Below, in pieces: positions 12,076 to 24,325 of a stretch of DNA of 64,000 bases. A model generated the notes under the pieces. That model had not been told where the DNA came from. It was given only the letters and a program-made list of their open reading frames with translations, and did not search any database. Within the stretch, counting starts at the first letter, position 1. Every line of letters starts with the position of its first letter. This DNA comes from Dysidea avara. Its lineage: Eukaryota; Porifera; Demospongiae; Dictyoceratida; Dysideidae. The position numbers and the translations under genes were made by a program. The stretch lies in NCBI RefSeq assembly GCF_963678975.1, contig NC_089275.1, positions 26,535,977 through 26,599,976 of the forward strand, in the 5' to 3' direction.

Positions 12076-14640
12076 GCAGTGGTGATTTCTTTGCAGCTGA
12101 ACTCTCCACATGATGATTTCTTTGTAGCTGAACTCTCTACAAGGTAATTTCTTCTAGCTGATCTCTCTACAGGGAGATTTGTTTGTAGCTGAACTATCTA
12201 CAAGGTAACTTCTTCTAGCTGATCTCTCTACAGGGTGATTTGTTCGTAGCTGAATTCTGTACAGGTGATTTGTTTGCAGCTGAGCTCTTTACAAAATGGT
12301 TTCTTTGTAGCTGAACTCTCTACAAAGTAACTTCTTCTAACTGATCTTTCTACAGGGTGATTTGCTTGTAGCTGAACTATCTACAATGTAATTTCTTCTA
12401 GCTGATCTCTCTACAGGGTGATTTGTTTGTAGCTGAATTCTTTACAGGTGATTTGTTTGCAGCTGAGCTCTTTACAGAATGGTTTCTTTGTAGCTGAACT
12501 CTCTACAAAGTAACTTCTTCTAACTGATCTTTCTACAGGGTGATTTGTTTGTAGCTGAACTATCTACAATGTAATTTCTTCTAGCTGATCTCTCTACAGG
12601 GTAATTTGTTTGTAGCTGAATTCTGTACAGGTGATTTGTTTGCAGCTGAGCTCTTTACAGAATAGTTTCTTTGTAGCTGAACTCTCTACAAGGTAATTTC
12701 TTCTAGCTGATCTCTCTACAGGGTGATTTGTTTGTAGCTGAATTCTGTACAGGTGATTTGTTTGCAGCTGAGCTCTTTACAGAATAGTTTCTTTGTAGCT
12801 GAACTCTCTAAAAGGTAACTTCTTCTAACTAATCTTTCTACAGGGCAATTTGTTTGTGGCAGAATTTTCTACAGGGTGATTTCTTTGCAGCTGAACTCTC
12901 TACATGGTGGTTTCTTTGTAGCTGAACTCTCTAAAAGGTAACTTCTTCTAACTGATCTTTCTACAGGGCAATATGTTTGTGGCTGTATTTTCTACAGGGT
13001 GATTTCTTTGCAGCTGAACTCTCTACATGGTGGTTTCTTTGTAGCTGAACTCTCTACAAAGTAATTTCTTCTAGCTGATCTCTCTACAGGGTGATTTGTT
13101 TGTAGCTGAATTCTGTACAGGTGATTTGTTTGCAGCTGAGCTCTTTACAGAATGGTTTCTTTGTAGCTGAACTCCCTACAAGGTAACTTCTTCTAACTGA
13201 TCTTTCTACAGGGCAATTTGTTCGTGGCAGAATTTTATACAGGGTGATTTCTTTGCAGCTGAACTCTCTACATGGTGGTTTCTTTGTAGCTGAACTCTCT
13301 ACAAGGTAACTTCTTCTAGCTGATCTCTCTACAGGGTGATTTGTTTGTAGCTGAACTCTCTACAAGTTAACTTCTTCTAGCTGATCTCTCTACATGGTGA
13401 TTTGTTTGTAGCTGAATTCTATATAGGTGATTTGTTTGCAGCTGAGCTCTTTAAATAATGGTTTCTCTGTAGCTGAACTCTCTCAAGGTAACTTCTTCTA
13501 GCTGATGTCTTTACAGGGTCACTAGTTTGTAGCTGAATTCTCTACATGGTGGTTTCTTTGTAACTGAACTCTCTACAAGGTAACTTTTTCTAGCTAATCT
13601 TTCTACAGGGTGATTTATTTGTAGCTGAATTCTTTACAGGTGATTTGTTTGCAGCTGAGCTCTTTAAAGAATTAGCTGAACTATCTACAAGGTAACTTCT
13701 TCTAGCTGATGTCTCTACAAGGTCACTAGTTTGCAGCTGAGCTCTCTACATGGTGGTTTTTTTTGTAACTGAACTCTCTACAAGGTGACCCCTTCTAGCT
13801 GATCTTTCTACAGGGTGATTTGTTTGAAGCTGAACTCTCTACAAGGTAACTTCTTCTAGCTGATCTCTCTACAGGGAGATTTGTTTGTAGCTGAACTCTC
13901 TACATGATGGTTTCTTTGTAGCTGAACTCTCTACAAGGTAACTTCTTCTAGCTAATCTCTCTACAGGGAGATTTGTTTGTAGCTGATCTTTCCACAGGGT
14001 GATTTGTTTGAAGCTGAACTCTCTACAAGGTAACTTCTTCTAGCTGATCTCTCTACAGGGAGATTTGTTTGTAGCTGAACTCTCTACATGATGGTTTCTT
14101 TGTAGCTGAGCTATCAACAAGGTAACTTCTTCTAGCTGATCTCTCTACAGGGTGATTTGTTTGTAGCTGAATTCTGTACAGGTGATTTGTTTGCAGCTGA
14201 GCTCTTTACAGAATGGTTTCTATGTAGCTGAACTCTTTACAAGGTAACTTCTTCTAGCTGATGTCTCTACAGGGTCACTAGTTTGTAAATGAATTCTCTA
14301 CATGGTGGTTTCTTTGTAACTGAACTCTCTACGAGGTAACTTCTTCTAGCTGATCTTTCTATAGGGTGACTTACTTGTAAACGAATTCTCTACATGGTGG
14401 TTTCTTTGTAGCTGAACTCTCTACATTGTGGTTTCTTTGTAGCTGAACTCTACAAGGTGATTTCTTTTAGCTGAATTATCTCTTTCTATAGTTGCATGAA
14501 TTCCCTACAAGGTAACTTCTTCTAGCTGATCTCTCTACAGGGTGAATTGTTTGTGGCTGATCTCTCTACAGGGTGACTTGTTTGTAGCTGATCTCTATAC
14601 AGGTTACTTGTTTCTAGCTGATCTCTTGAATTCTTTTCGG
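12076..14640 (+). repeat. ~31-bp minisatellite array 2 with higher-order structure
   Basis: About 80 units of the same ~31-bp monomer as array 1. Higher-order periodicity is visible: the block containing CTACAAAGTAACTTCTTC recurs at about 12310 and 12494 (~184 bp, about six monomers), and related blocks recur to 13300. No coding capacity. Confidence 0.95.
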
Positions 14641-15503
14641 GTGACTGCTCTATTAGGATGACTGCTCTATTAGGATGACTGCTCTATTAGAGTGTCTCGA
14701 TCTCGCACTTTCTACACTAAGTTGGATTTCGTGTTATAACTCCGTGATTTTAAGTCTGATTCTTCTACACCATTGAAGAGCCTTTCTAAGATGATAACTC
14801 CATCTGTACAGCGATTTTCAAAGCATTACCCCAAGCGGTTTACTTGGTAGGCGTGGCAAGCAGTCGTTTTTTATTAGCTAATCTCGATTGCATAATTGTT
14901 ACACACTGTTGGTTTTTTCGTTGTATCTTCCTGGTTTTTAGCTCGATTTCTTTCAAACCACAAAAGGTTTGAGGTTCAATAGTTAACCTATTCACCCACC
15001 AATTTTCAGCTTCTTCCCGTACGCGGTTTACCCTGTAGGCGTGACAACATATTGGTGTTATTTTTCGTGAATAATCGCTCATAACTCTTTGCCTGTTTAT
15101 CGTATTCCAGCCAAAGTTGGTACCGAGATTCGCCTTTATATCCCCCTTCTGTGTGCCAAATTGCAAGGCAATCGGATATGGCGTGCAAGTTTTATAGCAG
15201 TTTTTGTAAGTGTGCGACAAGAAAAAGAAAAATAAGAAGAAGAAGAAGAAAAAAAAAACGAAGAAACTGAGCCAATTTTTGAAGTCGCATATCTCGGGAA
15301 CGCTTGAAGCGATTTCGCTCAAATTTGGAATGTGGAGTGCTGCAGTTGGGGGGCATGTCCACAGCAAAAATCGTCTTGTTTCATCAAGGAAGCACAGAGC
15401 TACGGAGGTGCGAAAATTGCGTTTTCTTTCTTCCTGTCAATATACTCACAGGTGTTACGCGCCGGCTTCTTGGGTTGCACGACACACTACCGTGTGTCTT
15501 GAT
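14641..15503 (+). repeat. Conserved tail module with terminal stem-loop (copy 2)
   Basis: Contains CTGCTCTATTAGAGTGTCTC, the GCGGTTTACTTGGTAGGCGT motif, a second CGGTTTACCCTGTAGGCGTG block (about 15034), the A/G-rich tract, TCTTTCTTCCTGTCAATATA (15427) and the terminal hairpin. Homologous tails: 15720-16276, 20291-21580, 28075-28699, 34736-35248, and reversed at 32910-33230. A 175-codon minus-strand frame here is driven by the A/G tract and is not a gene. Confidence 0.85.
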
Positions 15504-15654
15504 TACATAGTCTACATTGTATCGTTGTACTGTTGATGACATTGGTTTTTATTGCTTTTTACACAATCAGTTAATCACATTGCTAAAGCTCTATGACTTG
15601 AAGACAACTTTTTATAAGTTACTGTATATAACATACATCAGCACAATGAAATAA

Positions 15655-15750
15655 AGTGAGCATAATAGTAGAGCATAATAGGGGAAAATTTGAGCAATGC
15701 AGTATAGCATAATAGGTTAAAAAAATGAGCATACTAGGCTGGTCCCTACT
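15655..15750. repeat. GAGCATAAT-rich fragment
   Basis: Words GAGCATAATAG and AGCATAATAGG, ending in CTGGTCCCT, resemble the ends of the hAT-type MITE at 52828-53391. Fragment only. Confidence 0.35.
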
Positions 15751-16276
15751 TTCAAACCACAAAAAGGCACTCCTACGATGGTTACTCCATCTACATAGCA
15801 ATTTTCAACTCATTCCTCCAAGGGGATTACCCTGTGGGCGTGACAGACCTTTGACCTTATTTTACGCAAATAATTGGTCATACCTCCGTGGATGTTCATC
15901 AAATTCCTACCAAAGTTGATACTGGAATCTGCCTTAATGAGCCCTTTAAGTGTGCCAAATTTCAGCCCAATTGGAGCATGCATTCGTGTTTTATGGCGGA
16001 TTTTGTGAAGTGTGCAAATGAAGAACAAAAAACGAAGAAATTAAAACAAAATTTTGATTGCTCGTATTTCGGAAATGGCTGGAGCGATTTTCTTCAAATT
16101 TCTTATTTAGACTCTCCTAACTGGCCAGCACTGCTCTAGAAAATATGGTTCCAATTGGATTAGGGATAACAGATCTACATAGGTGTGAAAATTACATTTT
16201 CTTTCTTCCTGTTAATATACTCATGGTGTGATGTGCCGGCTTCTTGGGCTGCACGACACACTACCGTATGTCTTGA
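15751..16276 (+). mobile_element. Solo tail module
   Basis: Second tail copy directly after copy 2: CAAACCACAAAAAGGCACTC, then the AAGAACAAAAAACGAAG tract, CTTTCTTCCTGTTAATATAC, and the terminal GACACACTACCGTATGTC followed by TTGA (ends 16276). The stem is weakened by one change (GTATGTC). The next base is A rather than T. No head or array is attached. Confidence 0.75.
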
Positions 16277-16490
16277 ATATTATAACTTTATAATTATAGC
16301 CATGAACAAGCAAGCACAAAATTATACATTGGTATAAATTGGCTTTGGTATCATTCAGATTGGTAGGTAGTTATTTTTCTGTATTGGTAGAGCGCTAGTT
16401 TATCTTGTGTCTTTTGCATCTGTAGATAAGAACAATGATTTGTGTAAAAACAAACCTCAAAGGCAGTTTATGGTTGGCTTTGGGTATTTA

Positions 16491-16600
16491 TCAAGACTCA
16501 CGGTAGTGAGTCGCACAGCCGGTAAAGCTGAAACGTGTGCCGTAGACAATAAATGACACGACCACTACATGTGAGGATTTTACAAGAACAAATGTTGTCA
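16491..16600 (+). mobile_element. TCAAGACTC-type terminus with stem-loop
   Basis: A at 16490, then TCAAGACTCACGGTAGTGAG. Same 7-bp stem and downstream CACGACCACTAC motif as at 2863 and 37611. The other end of this element is not identified; it may extend toward 18160. Confidence 0.65.
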
Positions 16601-18160
16601 AATTTGGCCTGTCTGTAACTCACCCGTCGCTTATGCTATCCCTCTGAAACTCTAGAGTTGAACTCATCATGTCACTAGTAACTACCACACAGACAGTGAA
16701 GCAAATCCATGTGGACTGTTTTAAGATTGATTGAGATTGCTGACATCAAAGGGAAGGTTTCGGTTTTTTTTTGCATATGGTTAGATGCAACCGCAGGTGT
16801 ATGCCTTGCATTTCTTTGTGTATTCTAAACATTGATTTCCCTGCTATCATTTCAACATTCTCTCAATCGCCTCAAGATTCACATCATCAATTTTTCCATA
16901 CATCATTACCCTACAGTTGTAATTTCAGCACCAAATGAAGTTTCACTCGTCTTCAGTCGATCTAGAGGTCAAATACAAAACCCATATTGTTGTTTTCCGC
17001 AATACTTGCTTGGCATGTAGGGAAATGTGTATTTAAACTGTTCTAAAAGTTTCGTTGAAGTTGTTACATATGTTTTTGAGAATGGCTAGTTTGAAATTTG
17101 AATTTAGTCACCCCCACATAATTTGCTCTCTTAAGGCATGGCTTATGAATTTAAAGAATGATGCAGAGCATTACTGTGATCATGGGTTATTGATGAACTA
17201 GGCTGTGAATAGTAAGTGTAGTAAATCAGTGTATGTAGCCATAAAAGAAGTGTGCAAAAAACTACGTCATCGTTCGAGAATGGCTAATTTAGTTGCCCCA
17301 CATAATTTGCCCTCTAAGGGCACAGCATAAAGAATGATTGACATAGAGCACGACTGCGGTTAACAGTTGATGAAACTAGCTGTGAGTATGTGTATTTAAT
17401 TAGTGCATGTAGCTAGCCTAAAAGGAAGTGTGCAACACCAACAATAATTTATAATTGTCACTATGTGTTTTATAGTACCCTCACACAAAATTATATGGGT
17501 ACACATGTAGTTACAACATACAGAGGACACATGAATCAGTTTTCACAATGTAAGAATTGTACAATAATGACGGTGATATAACTGCTATGAAAATAATGTC
17601 TCCACTTCTCCAGTGGCCCGCCATGGTAGCAGGTCTCACACGATGGCACATATAGATAAAGAATGGGGGAGAATCCAGATGAGTGGGTGTGGCTCCAGTA
17701 TGTCTAAACAGTTAACACACATTCTTGTTGTAAACATGTACTAGAGAGGCAACAGTATAGTATTTACTAAGTGCAACAATACATAGTCTCCATTGCATCA
17801 CTATCAAATGACACTAATTAATCTAAGTGAAGGATATTGTTGCATCTCTAGACTAAGTATGTACACTCCATCAGTACAATCAAGGAAACCTGTATTAATG
17901 GCCACCAGTATAGAAAGATAACCTCTGCCAATTCCAAAGTGAGAATTTATACACTACTACCTGCATATTGAACAAAGGTGGCAATAGACGGGTTGCACTG
18001 TAACTTATACACATGATTTGATCCTGTACGTTCTGTCAGTGGATGAGATCCACTTGGCCAAGTCAAAATGTGACCCAAATGTCTTGGATGATCCAGACTC
18101 AGCCCACTTATGACTCAGTGGCACAATGGAACTGAGTATTTATAGAGGAGAGTATAATTA
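16601..18160. other. Non-coding region
   Basis: No supported gene. Two blocks (about 17080-17200 and 17270-17400) are an imperfect tandem duplication: GAGAATGGCTA, CCCCACATAATTTGC and AAAGAATGAT recur about 190 bp apart. Confidence 0.45.
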
Positions 18161-18689
18161 TCTAAACCAAAACAGCCAAGCTATAAAAAAGAGTGCGGCC
18201 CCCAAAAAGGCTAAGGTGAAAAAAGATGTGAAATCCAAGGTGGCGACCAAGAAATGGCTGTGATGGTAGGTTAATTGCAAAAATTTTAATTACGACAATT
18301 TAGGTGAATTTGTGTTGCCTCCTCCACTAGGATTCGGCACCAGATTCACCCGAATTGTCGTAATTAAAATTTTTGCCATTAACCTGCCATCATAGCCATT
18401 TCTTAGCTGCCACCTTGGATTTCACATCTTTTTTCGCCTTGGCTTTTTTGGGCGTCGCACTCTTTTTTTTATAGCTTGGCTCTTTTGGTTTAGATATCAT
18501 TTCTTTTTGTATTGCAAGCCACAAAGCTGGCCATATAAACTGGCTTTGGTGTTTCCTTTAACTTGTTTTTTTTCTTTACCTCAGGAATTGTGGAACAAAG
18601 GAAGTAATTGTGTGTATAGCTTTTGTCTGAAGAAATATTTGTATATTTAACATTGAATGATGATTGTCACATATATACTGTAGTAAATA

Positions 18690-20290
18690 AGGTGACTTCT
18701 TACATAACTGAGCTGTAGCTGAAACTCTCATTGTTTGTAGCTGAACTTTTTTCAGGGTGATTTGTTTCTAGCTGAACTCTGTACAGGATGATTTGTTTCT
18801 AGCTGAACTCTCTACAGGGTGATTTGTTTGCAGCTAAACTCTCTACATGATGGTTTCTTTGTAGCTGAACTCTCTACAGGATGACTTATTCTAGCTGAAC
18901 TCTCTACAGGGTGACTTTTTTGCAGCTAAACTCTCTACAAGATGATTTGTTTCTAGCTGATCTCTCTATAGTGTAACTTGATTGTAGCAGAATTCTCTAA
19001 AGGATGGTTTCTTTGTAGCTGATCTCTCTACAGGGTGACTTGTTTCTAGCTGATCTCTGGATGACTTGTTTCTAGCTGATCTCTCTAAATGGCTACTTGC
19101 TTCTAGCTGAGCTCTGTACAGGGGTATCTGTTTGTACTTGAACTCTCTACAGGATGGTTTCTTTGTAGATGATCTCTTTACAGGGTGACTTGTTTCTAGC
19201 TGATCTCTCTACAGGGTGAACTTGTTTCTGGCTGAACTCTCTATAGATGATTTGTTTGCAGTTGAAATCTCTACGTGATGATTTCTTTGTAGCTAAACTC
19301 TCTACAAGGTTACTTCTTCTAACTGATCTCTCTACAGGGTGACTTGTTTGTAGCTGAACTATCTGCAGGGTGATTTGTATGTAGCTGAACTCTCTACAAG
19401 GTCACTTCTTCTAGCTGATCTCTCTACAGGGTGAACTTGTTTCAGGCTGAACTCTCTACAGGGTGATTTGTTTGCAGCTGAACTCTCTACATGGTGGTTT
19501 CTTTGTAGCTGAATTCTCTACAAGGTTATTATTTCTTCTAGCTGATCTCTCTACAGGGTGACTTGTTTGTAGTTGAACTATCTGCAGGGTGATTTCTTTG
19601 CAGCTGAACTCCCTACAAGGTGATCCTTCTAGCTGATCTCTCTACAGGATGACTTGTTTCTAGCTGAACTTTCTACAGGGTGATCTGTTTGTAGCTAAAC
19701 TCTCTACAGGGTGATTTGTTTGCAGCTGAACTCTCTACATGGTGGTTTCTTTGTAACTGAACTCTCTATAAGGTGATGACTTCTAGCTAATCTCTCTACT
19801 GGATAACTTGTTTCTAGCTGATCTCTCTATAGAGTTATAACTTTCTCTATAGAGTTATTACTTGTTTGTATAGCTGAACTCTTTACAGGGTGTTTTTTTT
19901 GAATGGTTGCTGAACTTTCCAACTATACGGTGACTTGTTTGCACTACAGAGCGACTTGTTTGTAGCTGAACTCTCTACAGATTGATTTATTACTTGTAGC
20001 TAAACATTGTATTAAGTAACTTGTTTGTAGCTAATCTAGATGAACTCTCTGCTTTTTTTTGTAGCTGAACTCTCTACACAGTGATTTGCAGAGTGACTTG
20101 TAATTCTCTTCAGTGTGGCTTATAATGTTCTGAATCCCTACAGTGACATATTTGTAGCTAAACTCTCTACAGAGTGACTTGCTTGTAGCTTAATTGTCTG
20201 TAAGAGTAACTATTTGTAGCTGAATTCCCCACAGAATAACTTGCAATTTAATAGGGTTCTATAATGGAGTAAGTTATAAACGTAGCTGAA
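18690..20290 (+). repeat. ~31-bp minisatellite array 3
   Basis: Same monomer as arrays 1 and 2, more diverged toward its 3' end, where it grades into the same transitional units (GAATAACTTGCAATTTAATA, GGAGTAAGTTATAAACGTAG) that end array 1. Confidence 0.95.
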
Positions 20291-20490
20291 TGCTCTATTA
20301 GGGTGACTGTTCTATTAGAGTATCTCGATCTCGCATATGCTACACGTAGTTGGCTTTGGAATCATAACTCAGTAGTCTGTAAACTGATTCTTCTGTACTA
20401 CTGCAAGTACTTTCTATGATTATTATTCCAGCTACACACCGATTTTCTGCTCATTGCTCTAAGCGGTTTGCCTGGTAGGCGTAAAAACTA

Positions 20491-21005
20491 CGAAGTTGCT
20501 ATTGTTCCGGCAGCCGGAAATATTTTGTCAGTGCTATTGTTCTGGCAGTCCACTAGATTTCTCACTATCAAGCACACTAGTTGTATGCTATGCCCCAAGT
20601 ATTCGACTTTAGGGTACACGTCTAGTAGGTTACCCCGAGCATTCAACTTTAGGGAACGAGTCTAGTAGGTTGCCCCGAGCATTCAACTTTAGGGGATGCG
20701 AAAAGTAGTTCTAGTGTTAGGTTAGGGTTAGGGTCGGGTTCAGCTTTAGTTTATTCTTCACCTTCAATATATATATTATATAGAAATTACTCCACTTGGA
20801 GACATATAAGGTAGAAACTAAGGGAATTGGGTAACTGGGAGCCACGTAGCACAATGGATAGGACTCTGGGCTCAAGCACTGAAGGTCCCGGGTACGATTC
20901 CCGCTCAAGGAATTTTGTCTTTTTGTCTTTTTTTTCGTTTGAGGACCTTTTTTTGTCTAAGTTTTATTTTTATTCATGTGACTGCCGGAACAATAGCAAC
21001 AGACT
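20491..21005. mobile_element. 515-bp TIR insertion in tail copy 3
   Basis: Subterminal inverted repeat GTTGCTATTGTTCCGGCAG (20495 on) and its inverse (ending 21000). Flanked by an 8-bp direct repeat AAAAACTA (20483-20490 and 21006-21013), which suits a hAT-type insertion, and other tails lack it. Inside: three ~44-bp tandem units with CATTCAACTTTAGGG (about 20590-20695), a short telomere-like run GTTAGGTTAGGGTTAGGGTC (20717 on), and a tRNA-like segment. Confidence 0.75.
20838..20912 (+). pseudogene. tRNA-like segment
   Basis: Contains an A-box-like GTAGCACAATGGATAGG and a B-box-like GGTACGATTCCC at roughly the right spacing. The anticodon and acceptor stems do not pair cleanly and it sits inside a transposon, so it is called a tRNA-derived relic rather than a tRNA gene. 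Confidence 0.4.
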
Positions 21006-21580
21006 AAAAACTAATAGTTTTTTATTCATAAAAATCGATCACGTACAGGTTGGGTTTCGTGTCGTATCTTGATGACCTTTAACTGGATTCCTTTCAAACC
21101 ACAAAAATGCATTCCTACGATAGTTACTCCATCTACGCAGCAATTTTCAGCTCATTCCACATCACGCACATAATCGGTCATAACTCTGTGAATGTTCATC
21201 GGATTCCTACCAAACTTGGTACTGAGATGCGCCATAATGAGCCCTTTAAGTGTGCCAAATGTCAGCCCGATTGGAGCACATATTCATGGATTTTGCAAAG
21301 TGTGCGAAAAGAAGAAGAATAGAAGAAGAAAAAAAACGAAGAAAGAAAACCCAAACTTTGGCTGCTTGTATCTCAGAAATGGCTGGAGAGATTTTCTTCA
21401 AATTTGAAATGTAGACTCCCATACCTGGTTGGCACTTCTGTAGCAAATTTGGTTTCAATTGGATAAGAGATCACAGAGCTACAAAGGTGTCAAAATCACG
21501 TTTTCTTTCTTCCTGTCAATATACTCACGGTGTGGTACGCCAGCTTCTTGGGCCACACGACACACTACCATGTGTCTTGA

Positions 21581-23934
21581 TAATTATTTCTAAGATGTGT
21601 GGACACATTGCAAAACATTACAACATGTGCATACAAGAAATACTACGTACCAATTTAGCATTCCAAATCACCACATTATGCACGGTCCAGTCAACAATAT
21701 TTATACTACATAGTGCCCATCAGTAACCTGAAGAGGAAGAATTATGAAAAGTGTAAATGCATATAAGTACGTACGGGTAACAATAGTTATTAATGGTTAA
21801 CAACACACTGGTCACTTTATGGCCAACCTTGTGGCAGATTGCTCTGTACACAAATCAACACATTCAGGGATTGTATTTAGGTGGCTCATGATTAGGCAGT
21901 ATACTGATATGGCTACCATATATGCCTGAGTAAATCAGATAAGTAGGTGCAGTAAGATGGTTACTTTTGGGACTAAATTTCTTGGCTTAATAAGCAGGTA
22001 GCTAGCTGCTTTAGCAAGGCACTGATTTAACCATATAGATGTCTCACAGGTAAATTCAAAAGTTGGCCTTCTTATAGAGAGGCAGCCTTCTGTACAAGTG
22101 GCCACCAAGACAGGTCCACTGTGGATGAAAGCCAGGCATTAGATATTAGGCATTTCATGTGTTGAAGAAGGCATTCCAGGGCTTCTGGTAGTCTGAAATC
22201 TCACCTCAGTTTTCTCAGTCAGTGTTGTGCTCACCACTAAACCACTGGAATGCTGTATTATTTTTGCCTTATGCTTGGCTACTATATAGTAGAACTGAAA
22301 TGGATATTCTGAAAAATATATATCCTATGGATAATGCTTTATCAGGAGCTTATAAAGACTGAAAGTGAAAATTCTTACACTTTGTGCTGACAGCCAACTT
22401 GGAAATGTCCCATCTGTGATCCTATAACCTACGTCGGGAGCAGTGCTCTAACAGATTGGTTGTTCCCTTGCTACCAGCACTCATTGTCTCATATGCTGTT
22501 GCACACTAAATCAATCTCTATAGTTAGTCAGAACAGCTGCATTGCAGATGCTTCTTACCAATTGCTTAAGGCTGCAAAATGCAGCCACCTCCTTAATTTG
22601 CTAGGTCAGAGGATTTTGTCCCTACAATAATGACCAATTTTCACTGTACTATTAGTGGAGGATTAAGTATCAAGATAGGCCTACTGAGATATACATATGC
22701 TACAACGTCATCTCTGTACAACCTCCAAATATAGCAGTAAAATTTTCACCCTGGTCCAATGTCTAATAATTGCATACTGTCATGATAGAGACTCCACTGG
22801 CTGTACAAAATATGTTATCATGGGAGTATGCACTATTTACGCCGTTTTACAACTCAAACACATGTATGGTTAAACTCACTGATTGTGTCTCAGTGGAACT
22901 TTCTCTTTTCAACATGAAAAGATAAACTTTGGGTGATGAGACAACAGCCTTAAGATTAAATTGTTGCAAAGATCACAGCCTATAGTTCTGGTGCACTTAT
23001 TTATTAGTAATATAAAATTTAAAGGTGTTTATGTACATTAGGACATAATTACTCACCCCCTGGACATATTTGCCATTTCTCTAGCATTTTCATTTCATTT
23101 CACAAGAGCTCGTACTGATGTGGGCAGGGTCGTAGCTTCTTCACTTGAATTAGCTTGAAGTAGATCAAAATGCTCCAATAGAGCAGTCAGTCACTCTAAC
23201 AGAACATTCACGTTTCTACAAGTCATGTATTTTAATATTGTAATTAAAGACTGTAAGTAGCTAGCAATTTAACTACACAATGCAATGCTAGGCAGAAGTT
23301 GTAACTATGCTGTAACTTTGATTGCTGTATCTGTGACTGCTCTATTAGAGTATCAGTCTTGATCATTGTAATGCAGTGCAAGATGAAATGTAAGGGTTTA
23401 CTAGTTAAAATGAGTGTTATTTGACTACAGTTACATGCGACTAAAATTACAGTTGTGTTTAGATATTCTGTCACTGCAATCTAAAGTAAAAAGGGGTTTC
23501 TGTCAAAGCCACAGAGACCCACCTACTGTTTTCAACAGTCAGAGTATGCTTATTCTAACAAAAATGCTTGAAATCCCACCCAAAACAGCTTATAGCTGTA
23601 AAACAAGTGCGCGTCCAAGTAAAGCAGAGTTAACTGTGACAAAAAGTGATGATATTATAGTGCGGCCATGTGTGAGATATGAAAGTTGTAAAATTAATAT
23701 TATTCAGATAATACAATATTATTGTTAAAGTGTTAATGAAAACTATGTGATGCTGCTAGTTTTTAAGTGTGTGAGCATCTTCATAAATGCCACACAAATT
23801 TGATTCTCAATAAAGCAATGTGTATAGATTCTCTGATAGCGATAAATAGTTTGAGTTTGGCCGCCTTTCCTGTATACAGCAATGCTATGAACAAAGGAAG
23901 GTAAGAAGCAGTACACGTACTGTGACAGAGCAAA
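21581..23934. other. Largely unique non-coding region
   Basis: No convincing gene. At 23577-23670 a single element end CCACCCAAAACAGC..GCTGTAAAACAAGTGCG resembles the foldback-family termini (6400, 41916). CTGCTCTATTAGAGTATCAG at about 23338 is a stray copy of the composite-tail motif. Confidence 0.4.
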
Positions 23935-24309
23935 ATGTGCTCCAATGAGGAAAGTAGACTGAAAATTTTAAATTTGGACACAAATAGGCTTACTTGTATT
24001 GCATTATATACTATATGCTTCATCTTTGCCCTTTTTCAAAATTTTAAACGCTATCATAGGGAACGCTATCTCATGGCGGCCATTTTGTTCAGTAACATCA
24101 TAGATATATACGAAATGTATCTGAAACGTAATTGCGGATATCGCTCATTATCATCTGAAAAGTTACGCTATCCATTACGCTTCGTTGTCAATTATGGTCA
24201 ACCCGTTATACAGCATTTCAGATCTAGAACTGTTCAAAAAGCACCCCTGCAATCCGTGATACTAAAAGAAATGGTGTTGCCCACCCCAGTTATATCAATT
24301 ATCATCTGA
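23935..24309 (+). CDS. Hypothetical ORF, 124 codons, partly duplicated downstream
   Basis: ATG-initiated ORF of unknown function. The part around 24178-24262 (QPVIQHF, TVQKAPLQS) is repeated in diverged form at 24660-24738, where the same frame reads QPVTQQY and TVRKAPLQS. Conservation of the peptide despite nucleotide changes hints at former coding. A hydrophobic stretch follows residue 18. It could equally be an element fragment. Confidence 0.3.
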   Translation: MCSNEESRLKILNLDTNRLTCIALYTICFIFALFQNFKRYHRERYLMAAILFSNIIDIYEMYLKRNCGYRSLSSEKLRYPLRFVVNYGQPVIQHFRSRTVQKAPLQSVILKEMVLPTPVISIII

Positions 24310-24325
24310 AAAGTAAAATATCCAT

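Larger units (their letters stand above)
11491..15503 (+). mobile_element. Composite satellite-carrying element, full-length copy 2
   Basis: The cleanest complete copy. Preceded by A at 11490, it starts TCTAATCCAAAACAGCCAAG. Head 11491-11810 is a foldback with ~150-bp arms around a short loop near 11650. The linker runs to about 11920, followed by an extra fragment (11974-12075) and then the array. Tail 14641-15503 includes a purine-rich stretch (15218-15265) and ends in GACACAC-TACC-GTGTGTC (15482-15499), TTGA and a host T at 15504. Architecture (5' TC, A-T target, 3' hairpin, internal minisatellite) recalls Helitron/Helentron-type non-autonomous elements. No Rep/helicase ORF is present. Confidence 0.75.
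18161..21580 (+). mobile_element. Composite satellite-carrying element, full-length copy 3
   Basis: Host A at 18160, start TCTAAACCAAAACAGCCAAG; foldback head 18161-18495 with a loop containing GGATTCGGCACC; linker to ~18600; array 18690-20290; tail 20291-21580 ending CACACTACCATGTGTCTTGA, then host T at 21581. The tail is interrupted by a 515-bp insertion at 20491-21005. Confidence 0.75.

Noticed and set aside
14840-15367. 175-codon minus-strand ORF rich in Phe
   Set aside because: Produced by the A/G-rich tract of the composite tail; other tail copies do not keep the frame.
20838-20912. Functional tRNA gene
   Set aside because: A- and B-box-like motifs are present, but stems do not pair and it is inside a TIR insertion.
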